Assembly: GCF_024582835.1 (NCBI RefSeq)
Contig: NZ_CP102096.1
Location: forward strand, 1,798,001-1,862,000
Direction: 5' to 3'
Length of the DNA: 64,000 nucleotides
Source of the DNA: Vibrio japonicus
Lineage (GTDB): Bacteria; Pseudomonadota; Gammaproteobacteria; Enterobacterales; Vibrionaceae
This document shows, piece after piece, positions 1-9,940 of the stretch (position 1 is the stretch's first letter; the number at the start of each line of letters is the position of its first letter). The translations under genes were made by a program, and so were the position numbers. The notes beneath the pieces are model-generated. The model saw only the letters and a program-made list of their open reading frames with translations. It searched no databases and was not told the DNA's origin.

Positions 1-1
1 T

Positions 2-1132
<1,131 letters not shown>

Positions 1133-1167
1133 TTAGAAATTGAGATTAGCTCTTAACTGAGTTGAAA

Positions 1168-1195
1168 AGAGGCGGCTTAATAGTCGCCTTTTTTG
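1168..1195 (+). terminator. rho-independent terminator of gapA
   Basis: Stem AGGCGGC (1170-1176) pairs with GTCGCCT (1183-1189, one G-U pair) around a 6-nt loop, followed by a run of T. It lies about 40 nt after the gapA stop. Confidence 0.8.
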
Positions 1196-1250
1196 TATCT
1201 GAAATACAGTACTCCTGTTTTTCAGCCGCTATAGAACAGGAACGATAAAT

Positions 1251-2132
1251 ATGGACTTACACTCTCTTCCCGTAGTTTCCGCCCTTTCTGACTGCGTCAC
1301 CATCGTAGAAAAAGACTCCGTTAAAATTGTTCGTATCAATCACGAAAAAGCCAGTGCTGGCATTGCGCTACATGGCGGTCATGTCGTTTCATTTACACCA
1401 GCAGGTCAAGAAGACCTAATTTGGATGAGCGACACCGCTATTTTTGATGGCAAAGCAGCGCTTCGAGGTGGTATTCCCGTTTGCTGGCCTTGGTTTGGCC
1501 GTATTGCCGCACCTGCTCACGGGTTTGCGCGCAATTCTACTTGGGAACTGATTGAACACCGAGAAAACGACAATGGCGTCATCGTAGAATTGGGCCTGAC
1601 CTCCAATGAGGGCATTCGCCAAATTTGGCCTCACTTATTTAAAGCGCGCTTAATCGTTGAAGTTACTGAACAACTAAAAGTAACGTTAAAAGTAGAAAAC
1701 GTAGACAAACATGAGTGGACCTTCTCTGGCGCTCTTCATACTTATTTAAACCTTGGTGATATTAGGCAAGCTAAGGTGACAGGTATAGGGCCGGAATACA
1801 TTGACAGCCTACAAAATGATGAAGTTATCCAAGGTGGTCAAGAGCTCGTACTGAGTGACACCATTGACCGTGTCTACACTCAACCAGAAGCAGATATCTT
1901 AGTTGAAGATCCGGTAATGAACCGTACCCTAACAGTCACCAATCAAGGCCACAATAGTGCCGTACTTTGGAACCCTTGGGCAGAAGGTGCACAGTCAATG
2001 GGTGATATGCCGAACGATGGCTATGAAACCTTCCTTTGTGTCGAGTCAACTCTTCATGCGCCGTCTATCGAGCAAGGTAAAACTCTGCAGCCCGGTGAAA
2101 CTTATCAGCTAGAAACGGTCATTTCAGCTTAG
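1251..2132 (+). CDS. yeaD: D-hexose-6-phosphate mutarotase (YeaD-like aldose-1-epimerase family)
   Basis: Predicted cytosolic mutarotase that interconverts alpha and beta anomers of glucose 6-phosphate and related hexose phosphates. The 293-aa product fits the YeaD/YMR099C branch of the aldose-1-epimerase superfamily. The sugar-contacting motif GGIPVCWPWFG lies near residues 74-84, a conserved HTY motif near residue 164, and a late C-terminal glutamate region (CVESTL) follows. It sits just downstream of gapA, a common Vibrio arrangement, but the gapA terminator suggests its own promoter. The start ATG is preceded by AGGAACG. Confidence 0.9.
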   Translation: MDLHSLPVVSALSDCVTIVEKDSVKIVRINHEKASAGIALHGGHVVSFTPAGQEDLIWMSDTAIFDGKAALRGGIPVCWPWFGRIAAPAHGFARNSTWELIEHRENDNGVIVELGLTSNEGIRQIWPHLFKARLIVEVTEQLKVTLKVENVDKHEWTFSGALHTYLNLGDIRQAKVTGIGPEYIDSLQNDEVIQGGQELVLSDTIDRVYTQPEADILVEDPVMNRTLTVTNQGHNSAVLWNPWAEGAQSMGDMPNDGYETFLCVESTLHAPSIEQGKTLQPGETYQLETVISA

Positions 2133-2360
2133 ACTCTGTCGACCTTATCTTGGGCAGGCAACGCTGTCTGCCCTATGTTCTCCTTATCGCTTTCCCTCAT
2201 TTAGCACAATCCGTCTTATACCGTAACAATATGATTCTTTCTTTTGTTTATACGCATCTGTTATATTTTCACCTCTTCACTCCTGACAAACCAATCAATA
2301 TCTAGCAAAGGTTGATGAGTTAAGGGAAGCGTTATTGCTGATAAAAATGGATTCGAAAGC

Positions 2361-4115
2361 ATGTTCAAGTCTAAAAAGCTGTATAGCTTTCTTACCCTGT
2401 TTATCTCAGGCTTATTATTGGTCATTGTGCTCACCGCGCTCGGCACTCATCGTTACTGGTTTCAAAGCCTAGACCGACAAGTGTCTACCGAAGCCATAAA
2501 CGTCAGTCAATACTTCAACAAACAGCTTGAACGTTATCAACACATTCCTGATTTATTAACCAGTCACTATCAAATACGTCAGGTGTTAAAACAAGAAACG
2601 CAAACGTACGCGTTAAGCAAAATATTATTGGGCATCCAAAAGACCAGTGGCGCGAGCGATATTTATGTACTCGATGCCGAAGGTGATGTCATAGCGTCAA
2701 GCAATTACGCATCCGCTAAGAGTTACATTGGCTCAAACTACGCCTTTCGTCCGTACTTTTATCAGGCTATGAAAGGCAACCGTTGGACAGATTACGCACT
2801 CGGGCTTCGCTCTGGTGAACGCGGTATATTCTTTTCAGCCCCGATTTACGCCGAAGACAACATCATTGGCGTCATTGCGGTCAAGGTCGATATCGACAAA
2901 TTTGAGCAAGATACGGAATGGCTAGCAGGTGCCAATACTGCGAAGTTTATGGTGTTCGGCCGAGATGAAGTCGTCTTCATTTCGAACCAACCGTACTGGC
3001 GACTAAAACAGCTTCGTGAGAGCGATGACTACACTTGGCAAGAGATAAAAGCAACGCATCGATATTTAGATCTTGAGCAGCAAACACTGCCCAATACCCT
3101 TACATCCACGCCATACCTAGATAAGCAGCTCTGGACCCTCCAAGTCAAGCCTCAACACAGTGAGCAATACGTTTATGGGCGAGCGAAACTACCACGACTC
3201 GACCTGGATTTTGTCATGCTGTTACCGGTTAACGAAGCGCGTAAGAAAGTACAAGTCTCCCTCCTCCTATCGGTTGTCGGCTATACCATCTTGGTTGGCG
3301 CACTGGTATTTATTTTTCGCCGAGTCGCCGGTTATCGCCAACTTATCTTCACCCGTAACGCGCTCGAAGCGGAAGTCACTCAGCGTACCAAGCAACTAGA
3401 GGATGCACACCAAGCCTTAGTCCAATCGGCCAAACTCGCGACCATTGGTCAACTGTCCGCCAGTGTGAACCATGAAATTAATCAACCGCTGAGTGCGATG
3501 AGCACCTACCTGGTGAGTACTCGACGAATGTTGGATAAAGGCATGTTGGACGAAGCCAAGCAAAACATGTCCAACATAGATTCTCTTATCAGACGTGTCC
3601 ATAAAACTGTCGCGCAGCTTAAGCAGTTCAGCCGTCCTAGTGAACATCAATTGGGTTGGTGTCAGTGGCAAACTTGTCTTAATAACGCCTTGATCGTTGT
3701 GGGGCCGAAAATAAACAGCAGTAACGTCACGCTGAATGTCGAACCTCACAACCTGCTGATTTGGGGCGACTCACTTAAGCTTGAACAAGTATTGGTTAAC
3801 CTGCTGTCCAATGCGGTTGAAGCGATGAAGGGACTCGATAACAAACAGATATCCATTCGCTTTGAACAAGACAGTGAATGGGAGCTTATCACTATCTCTG
3901 ATACTGGCACTGGCCTTGATTTACAAACCATAGACTCAATTTTTGAGCCTTTCTTCTCAACCAAGTCTGAAAATGGTTTGGGGCTAGGGTTAGCAATATC
4001 ACGCAGCATTATTCAGTCTTTTGCCGGGGAGCTCCAAGCCGCGAATAACAACGATGGACAAGGTGCAAAATTCACATTGAGGTTAAAAAGAAAGCGACAT
4101 GCAGAACACAAGTAA
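2361..4115 (+). CDS. dctB: C4-dicarboxylate sensor histidine kinase DctB-like
   Basis: Inner-membrane sensor kinase, 584 aa. A transmembrane helix at about residues 7-29 and a second at about 299-320 bracket a periplasmic double-PAS (dCache-like) sensor domain, the DctB architecture. A coiled segment leads to the HisKA domain with phospho-acceptor H371 in SASVNHEINQPL, then a HATPase_c domain with N box (LLSNAVEA), G1 (DTGTGL) and G2 (GLGLGLAIS). Its end overlaps the start of dctD by 17 nt, so the two are translationally coupled. The downstream DASS transporter supports a dicarboxylate-sensing role. The ligand itself cannot be read from sequence. Confidence 0.9.
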   Translation: MFKSKKLYSFLTLFISGLLLVIVLTALGTHRYWFQSLDRQVSTEAINVSQYFNKQLERYQHIPDLLTSHYQIRQVLKQETQTYALSKILLGIQKTSGASDIYVLDAEGDVIASSNYASAKSYIGSNYAFRPYFYQAMKGNRWTDYALGLRSGERGIFFSAPIYAEDNIIGVIAVKVDIDKFEQDTEWLAGANTAKFMVFGRDEVVFISNQPYWRLKQLRESDDYTWQEIKATHRYLDLEQQTLPNTLTSTPYLDKQLWTLQVKPQHSEQYVYGRAKLPRLDLDFVMLLPVNEARKKVQVSLLLSVVGYTILVGALVFIFRRVAGYRQLIFTRNALEAEVTQRTKQLEDAHQALVQSAKLATIGQLSASVNHEINQPLSAMSTYLVSTRRMLDKGMLDEAKQNMSNIDSLIRRVHKTVAQLKQFSRPSEHQLGWCQWQTCLNNALIVVGPKINSSNVTLNVEPHNLLIWGDSLKLEQVLVNLLSNAVEAMKGLDNKQISIRFEQDSEWELITISDTGTGLDLQTIDSIFEPFFSTKSENGLGLGLAISRSIIQSFAGELQAANNNDGQGAKFTLRLKRKRHAEHK

Positions 4116-5454
4116 AGCCAAAGTCATCATTATAGATGATGAACAGATCATCCGGGATTCGCTCGCGCAACTGCTGAGTATCGAAGGTTACGAAACGGAG
4201 ACGTTTGAGAGCGGAAAAGAGGCATTAACTCTCCTCAATGACACGTTTAATGGCATTGTTATTTCAGATATCAATATGTCTTGTATGCATGGACTGGAAG
4301 TCCTTAACGAGATTCAAGCTATTGATGCTGATATTCCTGCGATCATGCTGACTGGTTACGCAGACGTTCAACTCGCAGTGACCGCGTTACGAAAAGGTGC
4401 TTACGACTTTTTTGAAAAGCCAATCAATGAGCAACTGCTCGACAGTGTTACTCGTGCCGCAGAAAAACGCGCATTGATACTAGAAAATCGCCGCCTGAAG
4501 GCTTACTTGAAAACCGCTAAGTCTGGACCTCGAATTCTTGGGGATACTCCAGAAATGCAGAAAATGATGGCGCTGCTCGATGCCGTTGTCGATACACCCG
4601 CGGATGTGTTAATTCACGGTGAAACAGGAGCTGGCAAAGAAATGGTTGCGCGTTACCTGCATGAGCATAGCAGCCGCGCTAAGGCAAACTTTGTGGCAAT
4701 CAACTGCGGTGCATTACCTGAAAACCTGATTGAAAGTGAATTGTTTGGTAGCCGAAAAGGGGCCTACACCGGAGCAAACGAAAATCGAATAGGCAAGCTC
4801 GAATTCGCGCAAGGTGGCACTGTTTTTTTAGATGAGATTGAGAGTATGCCGCTCGCAATGCAGGTCAAGTTACTGCGAGTGATTGAAGAGCGGACAGTCA
4901 CTCCGGTAGGTAGTAACAAGGCCATTTCGCTTAATATTCGTTTTGTCGCCGCAACCAAAGTTGACTTACTTGAATTAGCAGAACAAGGACTTTTCCGTAC
5001 CGATTTGTACTATCGCTTAAACTTAGTCACTGTAGGTATTCCTCCTCTCAGAGCGCGAAAGGCAGATATTCCACTTCTGTTTCGCCACTTCAGTTCTGTC
5101 GCCGCTGGGCGCTTCCACAAACCACTCCAATCCCTTACTAGCGATGAAGTCGATCAGTTAATGCGATACGACTGGCCGGGTAATGTACGCGAATTGCGGA
5201 ATGTGGCTGAAAGGCAAGTGCTGCTCGGCCTGCCGGTTGAACTTAACCAAAACACCAACATCAGCATCCCAACTGACGATCTTTCACTTCAGGAGAAAGT
5301 CGCTTTTTATGAATGCGCGTTAATTGAAGAAGCGTTAAGCCAAACCTCTGGCTCGGTCAAAGATGCAATCGCTCTGTTAAAACTGCCAAGAAAAACCTTT
5401 TACGATAAAGTCGCCAAATATGGCATCGAGCGTAGCAAATTTATCAATTCATGA
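4099..5454 (+). CDS. dctD: sigma-54-dependent response regulator DctD-like
   Basis: NtrC-family activator, 451 aa. The receiver domain (about 1-120) has acidic residues DDE near the N-terminus, phospho-acceptor D57 (VISDIN) and the conserved lysine in FEKPI. The AAA+ domain has Walker A GETGAGKE at about 174-181, and the sigma-54 contact loop reads GAYTGA (221-226) rather than GAFTGA, a tolerated variant. The C-terminal Fis-type helix-turn-helix lies at about 415-445. It overlaps dctB. Its target is very probably the sigma-54 promoter at 5579-5594 upstream of the transporter gene, through the palindrome at 5488-5505. Confidence 0.92.
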   Translation: MQNTSKAKVIIIDDEQIIRDSLAQLLSIEGYETETFESGKEALTLLNDTFNGIVISDINMSCMHGLEVLNEIQAIDADIPAIMLTGYADVQLAVTALRKGAYDFFEKPINEQLLDSVTRAAEKRALILENRRLKAYLKTAKSGPRILGDTPEMQKMMALLDAVVDTPADVLIHGETGAGKEMVARYLHEHSSRAKANFVAINCGALPENLIESELFGSRKGAYTGANENRIGKLEFAQGGTVFLDEIESMPLAMQVKLLRVIEERTVTPVGSNKAISLNIRFVAATKVDLLELAEQGLFRTDLYYRLNLVTVGIPPLRARKADIPLLFRHFSSVAAGRFHKPLQSLTSDEVDQLMRYDWPGNVRELRNVAERQVLLGLPVELNQNTNISIPTDDLSLQEKVAFYECALIEEALSQTSGSVKDAIALLKLPRKTFYDKVAKYGIERSKFINS

Positions 5455-5487
5455 GTGTGGATTTGGTGACACTAAGCCGACTCTCCT

Positions 5488-5505
5488 TGTGTGGAAATCC
5501 GCACA
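5488..5505. promoter_or_regulatory. DctD-type upstream activator palindrome
   Basis: An 18-bp dyad reading TGTGTGGAAATCCGCACA, with 7 of 9 base pairs symmetric. It closely resembles the DctD upstream-activator consensus TGTGCGGA-N2-TCCGCACA. It lies about 75-90 bp upstream of the -24 element of the sigma-54 promoter, the normal distance for an NtrC-type activator. The dctD gene is immediately upstream. No second good copy was found. Confidence 0.75.
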
Positions 5506-5578
5506 CTTGCGATTTTTAGAATAAAAAATATTTACATAACATCATGTTTTAAATAGATTTAATTTTATTTTCACATTC

Positions 5579-5594
5579 TGGCAACACTTTTGCA
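5579..5594 (+). promoter_or_regulatory. sigma-54 (RpoN) promoter of the dicarboxylate transporter gene
   Basis: TGGCAACACTTTTGCA matches the -24/-12 consensus TGGCACR-N4-TTGCW at all but one defined position, with GG and GC correctly spaced. The predicted start is about 12 nt downstream, leaving a leader of about 70 nt before ATG 5676. Confidence 0.85.
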
Positions 5595-5675
5595 CTGATA
5601 GAGGTCTGCTGAGAAGCAACAGCCTATCAAGAACTTCCCACCAAACTCAGTTTGGTGGTTACAAAGGATGAAAGA

Positions 5676-7118
5676 ATGAGTGAAAATAATAAAAAAACGC
5701 CATGGATTATGTTGTGTTTAGGGCCCTTGGTCATGCTCACAACCCTATTGGTAGATCCTCCGGTTGCAGGCCTAAGCGTGGAAGCTTGGCGCACCGCTGG
5801 ACTGGCTTTTTGGATGGCGAGCTGGTGGATTTCAGAAGCCGTCCCTATTCCCGCAGCATCGTTGCTGCCCCTTTTTGTCGTACCTGTCGCGGGTATCGCC
5901 AATATTAAACAAGTCGCGGCACCTTATGCACATCCACTAATATTTCTCTTTCTCGGTGGTTTCCTAATTTCTATCGCGATGGAACGTTGGAATCTACACC
6001 GTAGGATCGCATTAAAAACCATGCTTTTAGCCGGAAGTAAGCCGAGCATCCAGGTGTTAGGCATTATGCTGGTAACGGCATTCCTTTCTATGTGGATGTC
6101 TAACACAGCTACTGCAGTAATGATGCTACCAATTGCACTATCCGTGATCAAAATTGTGACTGACCGCGATCCAAACAACGATAAGTTCGGTAAAGCGATG
6201 TTGCTCTCAATCGCTTACGGTGCGAGTATCGGCGGTATTGCAACACTCATCGGTACACCACCGAACGCGTTAATGGCTGCTTACTTATCTGACAGCTACG
6301 GTATCGAAATTGGCTTCGGTCAATGGATGAAACTTGGCCTACCCCTTTCTATCATCATGCTGTTGTTTACTTGGGTATGGCTGACAAAAGTGAGCTATAA
6401 AGTAGACCAAGCTGGCCAGGTGAGCTCCAAGTCAGTATTCCGCGAACAGCTCGACCAGCTAGGAAAAATGTCTGCGGGTGAAACGAAAGTCTTGTTCATC
6501 TTCGTTTTCGCAGCCCTAGGTTGGATTTTCCGACCTTACATCGCGAAGGCAACGGGCGTCGGTCTTTCTGATACAGGCATTGCGATGGCGGCAGCGATTT
6601 TACTGTTTGCACTACCTGTAAAATCAGGCAGCAATCAGCGAGTGCTGGATTGGGAAAGCGCGAAGAATGTCCCTTGGGGTATATTAATCCTATTTGGTGG
6701 CGGTCTAGCACTGGCAGCAAAAATCAAATCTTCTGGTCTGGCGGAGTATATCGCCATGCAAATCCAAGGTGCTGATACCATCTCGTTAGTCATGGGCATT
6801 TTTGTCGTGACTGCACTGATTACCTTCCTAACCGAAATCACTAGTAATACCGCAACAGCTGCAGGTTTCCTTCCACTATTGGGGCCAGTGGCAGAGTCAA
6901 TTACAGGTACACCTATGGTTTGGGTTATTCCTGCTGCAATCGCTGCAAGTTGCGCCTTTATGATGCCTGTGGCCACACCACCGAATGCCATTGTGTTCGG
7001 TTCTGGTCAACTGCAGATTAACGACATGATTCGCGCAGGCTTTTTACTCAACATCGTTGCGATTGCAATGATTACAATCCTTAGTATCACCTTACTTCCG
7101 CTCGTGTTTGGTCTATAA
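5676..7118 (+). CDS. DASS (SLC13) family sodium:dicarboxylate symporter
   Basis: Polytopic inner-membrane transporter of the divalent anion:sodium symporter family (VcINDY/SdcS type), 480 aa, with about 11 hydrophobic segments. Both signature SNT motifs are present (MSNTATAVMM and TSNTATAAG). Each is followed by a PPNA motif (GTPPNALMAAY and ATPPNAIVFG), the internal repeat that binds sodium and the carboxylate. The frame could start at TTG 5652, but ATG 5676 is favoured because AAGGA lies 8 nt before it. DctBD and a sigma-54 promoter upstream suggest a C4-dicarboxylate such as succinate, fumarate or malate. The exact substrate is inference. Pairing DctBD with a DASS carrier, rather than DctA or the TRAP system DctPQM, is notable. 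Confidence 0.9.
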   Translation: MSENNKKTPWIMLCLGPLVMLTTLLVDPPVAGLSVEAWRTAGLAFWMASWWISEAVPIPAASLLPLFVVPVAGIANIKQVAAPYAHPLIFLFLGGFLISIAMERWNLHRRIALKTMLLAGSKPSIQVLGIMLVTAFLSMWMSNTATAVMMLPIALSVIKIVTDRDPNNDKFGKAMLLSIAYGASIGGIATLIGTPPNALMAAYLSDSYGIEIGFGQWMKLGLPLSIIMLLFTWVWLTKVSYKVDQAGQVSSKSVFREQLDQLGKMSAGETKVLFIFVFAALGWIFRPYIAKATGVGLSDTGIAMAAAILLFALPVKSGSNQRVLDWESAKNVPWGILILFGGGLALAAKIKSSGLAEYIAMQIQGADTISLVMGIFVVTALITFLTEITSNTATAAGFLPLLGPVAESITGTPMVWVIPAAIAASCAFMMPVATPPNAIVFGSGQLQINDMIRAGFLLNIVAIAMITILSITLLPLVFGL

Positions 7119-7227
7119 ACGCCCAACTCTCATCGTCTACGGTGTCTAGGCTTACGCCCTCGATACCTGACGATGCGTAAAGGAAGAAACAAAAAACCAA
7201 TTTTGGCAATGTGAACATCGCCAGTGT

Positions 7228-7262
7228 GGCAGGAGTGACCGGAGTCGCTCCTGCTGCCTTTC
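7228..7262 (+). terminator. probable terminator after the dicarboxylate transporter gene
   Basis: Stem AGGAGTGAC (7231-7239) and GTCGCTCCT (7244-7252) around loop CGGA, with one G-U pair, followed by GCTGCCTTTC. The U-tract is poor and the hairpin is 110 nt past the stop, so this is only moderately supported. Confidence 0.45.
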
Positions 7263-7394
7263 AAAGCTTTCCTAAACACTACGACTGAGAATTATCATTA
7301 GGATATCTCGCTTAACGGGCCATTCACCTCTAGAAACTCTGCCGTAACCTCTGTAATCTTAGCCCCGTTCCCATTATCACTAACCGAGCTTGTT

Positions 7395-8213
7395 ATGTCG
7401 TATACCTGCCCTCTTTGTCATCAACCTCTCACTTTTGCTGAACGTACTTATCGCTGTGAAAACAACCACAGCTTCGACTTAGCAAAAGAGGGTTACGTTA
7501 ACCTAATGCCAGCGCACCATAAGCGCTCAAAAGATCCAGGTGACAATACAGAAATGATGCAGGCGCGACGCCAGTTTCTGGAGAAAGGCTACTACCAACC
7601 AATGAAGCGGCGTGTCGCAGAGCTTTGTGGTCAATACTTGCAAGGTACTCAACACCAATTACTTGATATCGGCTGTGGTGAAGGCTACTACACCACCACA
7701 GTGGCGCAGCAATTAGCCGAACAACATTCTGAGGCTCAAACGTTTGGTTTGGATATTTCTAAAGTCGCCATTCGCTATGCCGCGAAGCGTTACCCGAACT
7801 GTCAATTCAGCGTCGCGTCTAGCCATCGCTTACCTTTTGCTGACGAGAGCTTGGACGGTATCTTACGCATCTATGCACCATGTAAAGCAGAAGAGCTAAA
7901 ACGCGTGATTAGAGACAACGGCGTTGTGATTACAGTAACACCCGCTGGACGCCATCTGTACCAATTGCGCGAGCGTATTTATCAGGACGTGCGCTTGCAT
8001 GATGAAGATCCAGAGCAAATAAATGGTTTTGTTCTCGAGCACCAAGAAAAACTATCCTACATAATGGAATTAGTTGATGGTGATGCATTTTCTCTACTTC
8101 AGATGACGCCATTTGCTTGGAAAGCTTCCGACAGCTTGCGTGAGGAATTGAGTAACTCAGCGCTGTTCAAGTGTGAAGCTGACTTTATGTTGAGAGTTTA
8201 CCGCAGAGTCTAA
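7395..8213 (+). CDS. rlmA: 23S rRNA (guanine(745)-N(1))-methyltransferase
   Basis: SAM-dependent methyltransferase that modifies G745 in helix 35 of 23S rRNA, 272 aa, the family's usual size. The N-terminal zinc ribbon is visible as CPLC near residues 5-8 with the second pair completed by a Cys at 21 and His residues near 25 (TYRCENNHSFD). SAM motif I is LLDIGCGEGYY at about 92-102. The family-specific stretch KEGYVNL and the RSKDPGDN segment are intact. The gene appears to stand alone, with the lipoprotein gene 76 nt downstream having its own candidate promoter. Confidence 0.95.
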   Translation: MSYTCPLCHQPLTFAERTYRCENNHSFDLAKEGYVNLMPAHHKRSKDPGDNTEMMQARRQFLEKGYYQPMKRRVAELCGQYLQGTQHQLLDIGCGEGYYTTTVAQQLAEQHSEAQTFGLDISKVAIRYAAKRYPNCQFSVASSHRLPFADESLDGILRIYAPCKAEELKRVIRDNGVVITVTPAGRHLYQLRERIYQDVRLHDEDPEQINGFVLEHQEKLSYIMELVDGDAFSLLQMTPFAWKASDSLREELSNSALFKCEADFMLRVYRRV

Positions 8214-8262
8214 ATGATTAATTTTCATTTACATTGAGCAAAAAGTAAGCCTCTACTAATAT
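8212..8262 (+). promoter_or_regulatory. candidate promoter with Fur-like box upstream of the ChaN-like gene
   Basis: TTGAGC (8234-8239), a 17-nt spacer and TAATAT (8257-8262) form a plausible sigma-70 promoter. Just upstream, AAATGA-N7-TCATTT (8212-8230) is an inverted repeat resembling half of the 19-bp Fur box. Fur control is inference, supported only by the ChaN family's link with haem and iron. Confidence 0.4.
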
Positions 8263-8289
8263 ACTCCGACTATTTTATGGAGGCTTTCA

Positions 8290-9219
8290 ATGCGTCATAT
8301 TCTCACTACATCCATATTCTCGATGATTCTCGCAGGTTGCTCTGCGACGTCTCAACAATCCGTTAGCACCTTTTACGATTATCAACTCTACTCCCCTCAA
8401 GCAACCCCAATCAATGTTCATCAACTACCAGAAAGTATCAAGTCTGCCGATGTGATACTCATCGGTGAGTGGCATACGCATTCGGGAATTCACCGCTTCC
8501 AAACTGATTTTCTGAAATCACTGAGTCAGCAGAGCAATACTATTGCCCTGTCGATGGAGCAATTCACGCGGGACAAGCAAGCTGTTGTAAACGAATATTT
8601 GTCAGGAAGAATTGGCGAACAGATGCTTATCAAAAATGGCAACGCTTGGCCAAACTATGAGAGTGACTATCGACCACTCATTGAACTGGCGAAATCCAAA
8701 AACCTCGATGTGATTGCAGCCAACGCGCCTAAACCTATTGTGAGGTGCATAGGTAAAGAGGGGATGGGATACCTTAGCAAATTAACCCCAAAAGAGCGCA
8801 CCTTCATTGCCGAAAATATTGATACTTCGTCCACACCATACAAAGAGAAGTTCATGGGGTCGATGCACCATGGCACACTAGAACAATCCGAGAATCAGTA
8901 CGCCGCGCAGGTAACATGGGATGAGACCATGGCGGAAAGCATCACAGAGTATTTAAAAGAGAATCCTGGGAATACTGTGCTGCATATTGCAGGAAAGTTC
9001 CACACCGAGCAGGGATTAGGAATTAAAGCTTCCATCTTAAAGCGAAATCCAAATCTTAACGTGATTGTGATTACCCCAACTCACGGCATGAACACGGATA
9101 TCGGCCAGGATTTCAGACTTAGCGTGCTAGAACTACCAATTAGATACGTTCAATTGGAAAACAGGAAAGCCGCATACCAAGACCTTCGTGTTCGTAATGA
9201 AGCACTGACCTGTCGCTAA
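8290..9219 (+). CDS. ChaN-family haem-binding-like lipoprotein (PF04187)
   Basis: A 309-aa lipoprotein with signal peptide ending in lipobox LAGC (Cys17), so probably attached to the outer membrane. The body matches the ChaN/Hut-type family. IGEWHTHSGIHRFQ near residue 58 carries the conserved histidines that bind haem in characterised members. FHTEQGLG near residue 239 is the second conserved motif. Family members are often iron-regulated and a weak Fur-like box lies upstream, but the physiological role is not established. SD sequence GGAGG lies 7 nt before the ATG. Confidence 0.8.
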   Translation: MRHILTTSIFSMILAGCSATSQQSVSTFYDYQLYSPQATPINVHQLPESIKSADVILIGEWHTHSGIHRFQTDFLKSLSQQSNTIALSMEQFTRDKQAVVNEYLSGRIGEQMLIKNGNAWPNYESDYRPLIELAKSKNLDVIAANAPKPIVRCIGKEGMGYLSKLTPKERTFIAENIDTSSTPYKEKFMGSMHHGTLEQSENQYAAQVTWDETMAESITEYLKENPGNTVLHIAGKFHTEQGLGIKASILKRNPNLNVIVITPTHGMNTDIGQDFRLSVLELPIRYVQLENRKAAYQDLRVRNEALTCR

Positions 9220-9266
9220 GCAAAATTCACTATGTCCACACTGTCGAAAACATTCACCACTACATT

Positions 9267-9282
9267 CGGCACGATTTGTGCT
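9267..9282 (+). promoter_or_regulatory. candidate sigma-54 promoter upstream of the 117-aa protein gene
   Basis: CGGCACGATTTGTGCT matches the -24/-12 consensus at 10 of 12 defined positions, with GG and GC 10 bp apart and an intact GGCACG -24 box. It lies 102 bp before ATG 9384. No other promoter in this intergenic region is as convincing. Confidence 0.6.
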
Positions 9283-9383
9283 TTATTTATGCTTAATTGT
9301 TTTTTAAACAAATTTAATTTTTTCGCGCAAGTTTTTCTCACATTGGTCGATATATGGTCTGAGGACAGTGTAAGGAGTTCAGT

Positions 9384-9737
9384 ATGACACCAGTAGGAAT
9401 GGAGCCACTAAAGCTGACGTCTGCTCAGCAGGTAAAGCCTTCCGTAACGAAAACGGAAAACCCGCCTGCTTCTACGCCACTAAAAGTTGAACAAAATAAA
9501 GTGACTCTTTCGGATGAAGGCAAAGCTTTATTGGCTGCACTTCAAGAGATTGAAAAAAATTCAAAAGCTGAAGAAAAAGCCGACAAGAGTGTTGGAGACA
9601 AGGTTGAGTCCTTTGCTCATGGTGCTTTGGGCATCGATCACCCAGATAAAATCGAAGAAGAAGATGGTTCATACTCTGCGGGGCAATATCTGTCCGCTGC
9701 GGCAACCGTCGGTGGCATTTTACTTGCTCTTATTTAA
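9384..9737 (+). CDS. hypothetical protein with hydrophobic C-terminus
   Basis: A 117-aa protein I do not recognise. The first 40 residues are rich in Pro, Thr and Lys and probably disordered. Residues 45-70 form a charged helix (DEGKALLAALQEIEK). The middle is acidic, and the last 18 residues (AAATVGGILLALI) are a short hydrophobic segment that could anchor in a membrane. A good ribosome site (AAGGAG) precedes ATG 9384, and the gene has its own sigma-54-like promoter at 9267-9282, suggesting control with flagellar, nitrogen or quorum-sensing genes. There is no signal peptide. Codon use is similar to neighbours. Confidence 0.7.
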   Translation: MTPVGMEPLKLTSAQQVKPSVTKTENPPASTPLKVEQNKVTLSDEGKALLAALQEIEKNSKAEEKADKSVGDKVESFAHGALGIDHPDKIEEEDGSYSAGQYLSAAATVGGILLALI

Positions 9738-9866
9738 CTTTGCTTTCGACATAGCTTGCAGTAAACGCGTTCGACATTGTTTATCCCTATCGTGTTATCA
9801 CGTTAGGGAGCTTGTTGGATTAACACGGACTACTGCTCTTTGGCCCCTCCTGCCGATGAAATACAA

Positions 9867-9895
9867 CTGACATCTTATCGACATAAATCTTTAAC
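9867..9895 (+). promoter_or_regulatory. tandem PhoB boxes upstream of the alkaline phosphatase gene
   Basis: Three 7-mers in an 11-bp period, CTGACAT-CTTA-TCGACAT-AAAT-CTTTAAC, closely match the Pho box unit CTGTCAT with A/T-rich 4-bp spacers. An A/T-rich -10 region (GATTAAAT) follows about 10 bp later, as in PhoB-activated promoters that lack a -35. Confidence 0.75.
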
Positions 9896-9940
9896 TTTTC
9901 AATGATTAAATCCACTCGCTCTTAACTTAAGGATTTATCA

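Noticed and set aside
8247..8286. Hairpin AAGCCTC/GAGGCTT that would hide the ribosome site of the ChaN-like gene
   Set aside because: The left arm overlaps the region between the probable -35 and -10, so it is likely not transcribed.
9514..9870. 118-aa plus-strand ORF
   Set aside because: Mostly an out-of-frame reading of the 117-aa gene at 9384, which has the strong ribosome site; it also runs over the Pho boxes.
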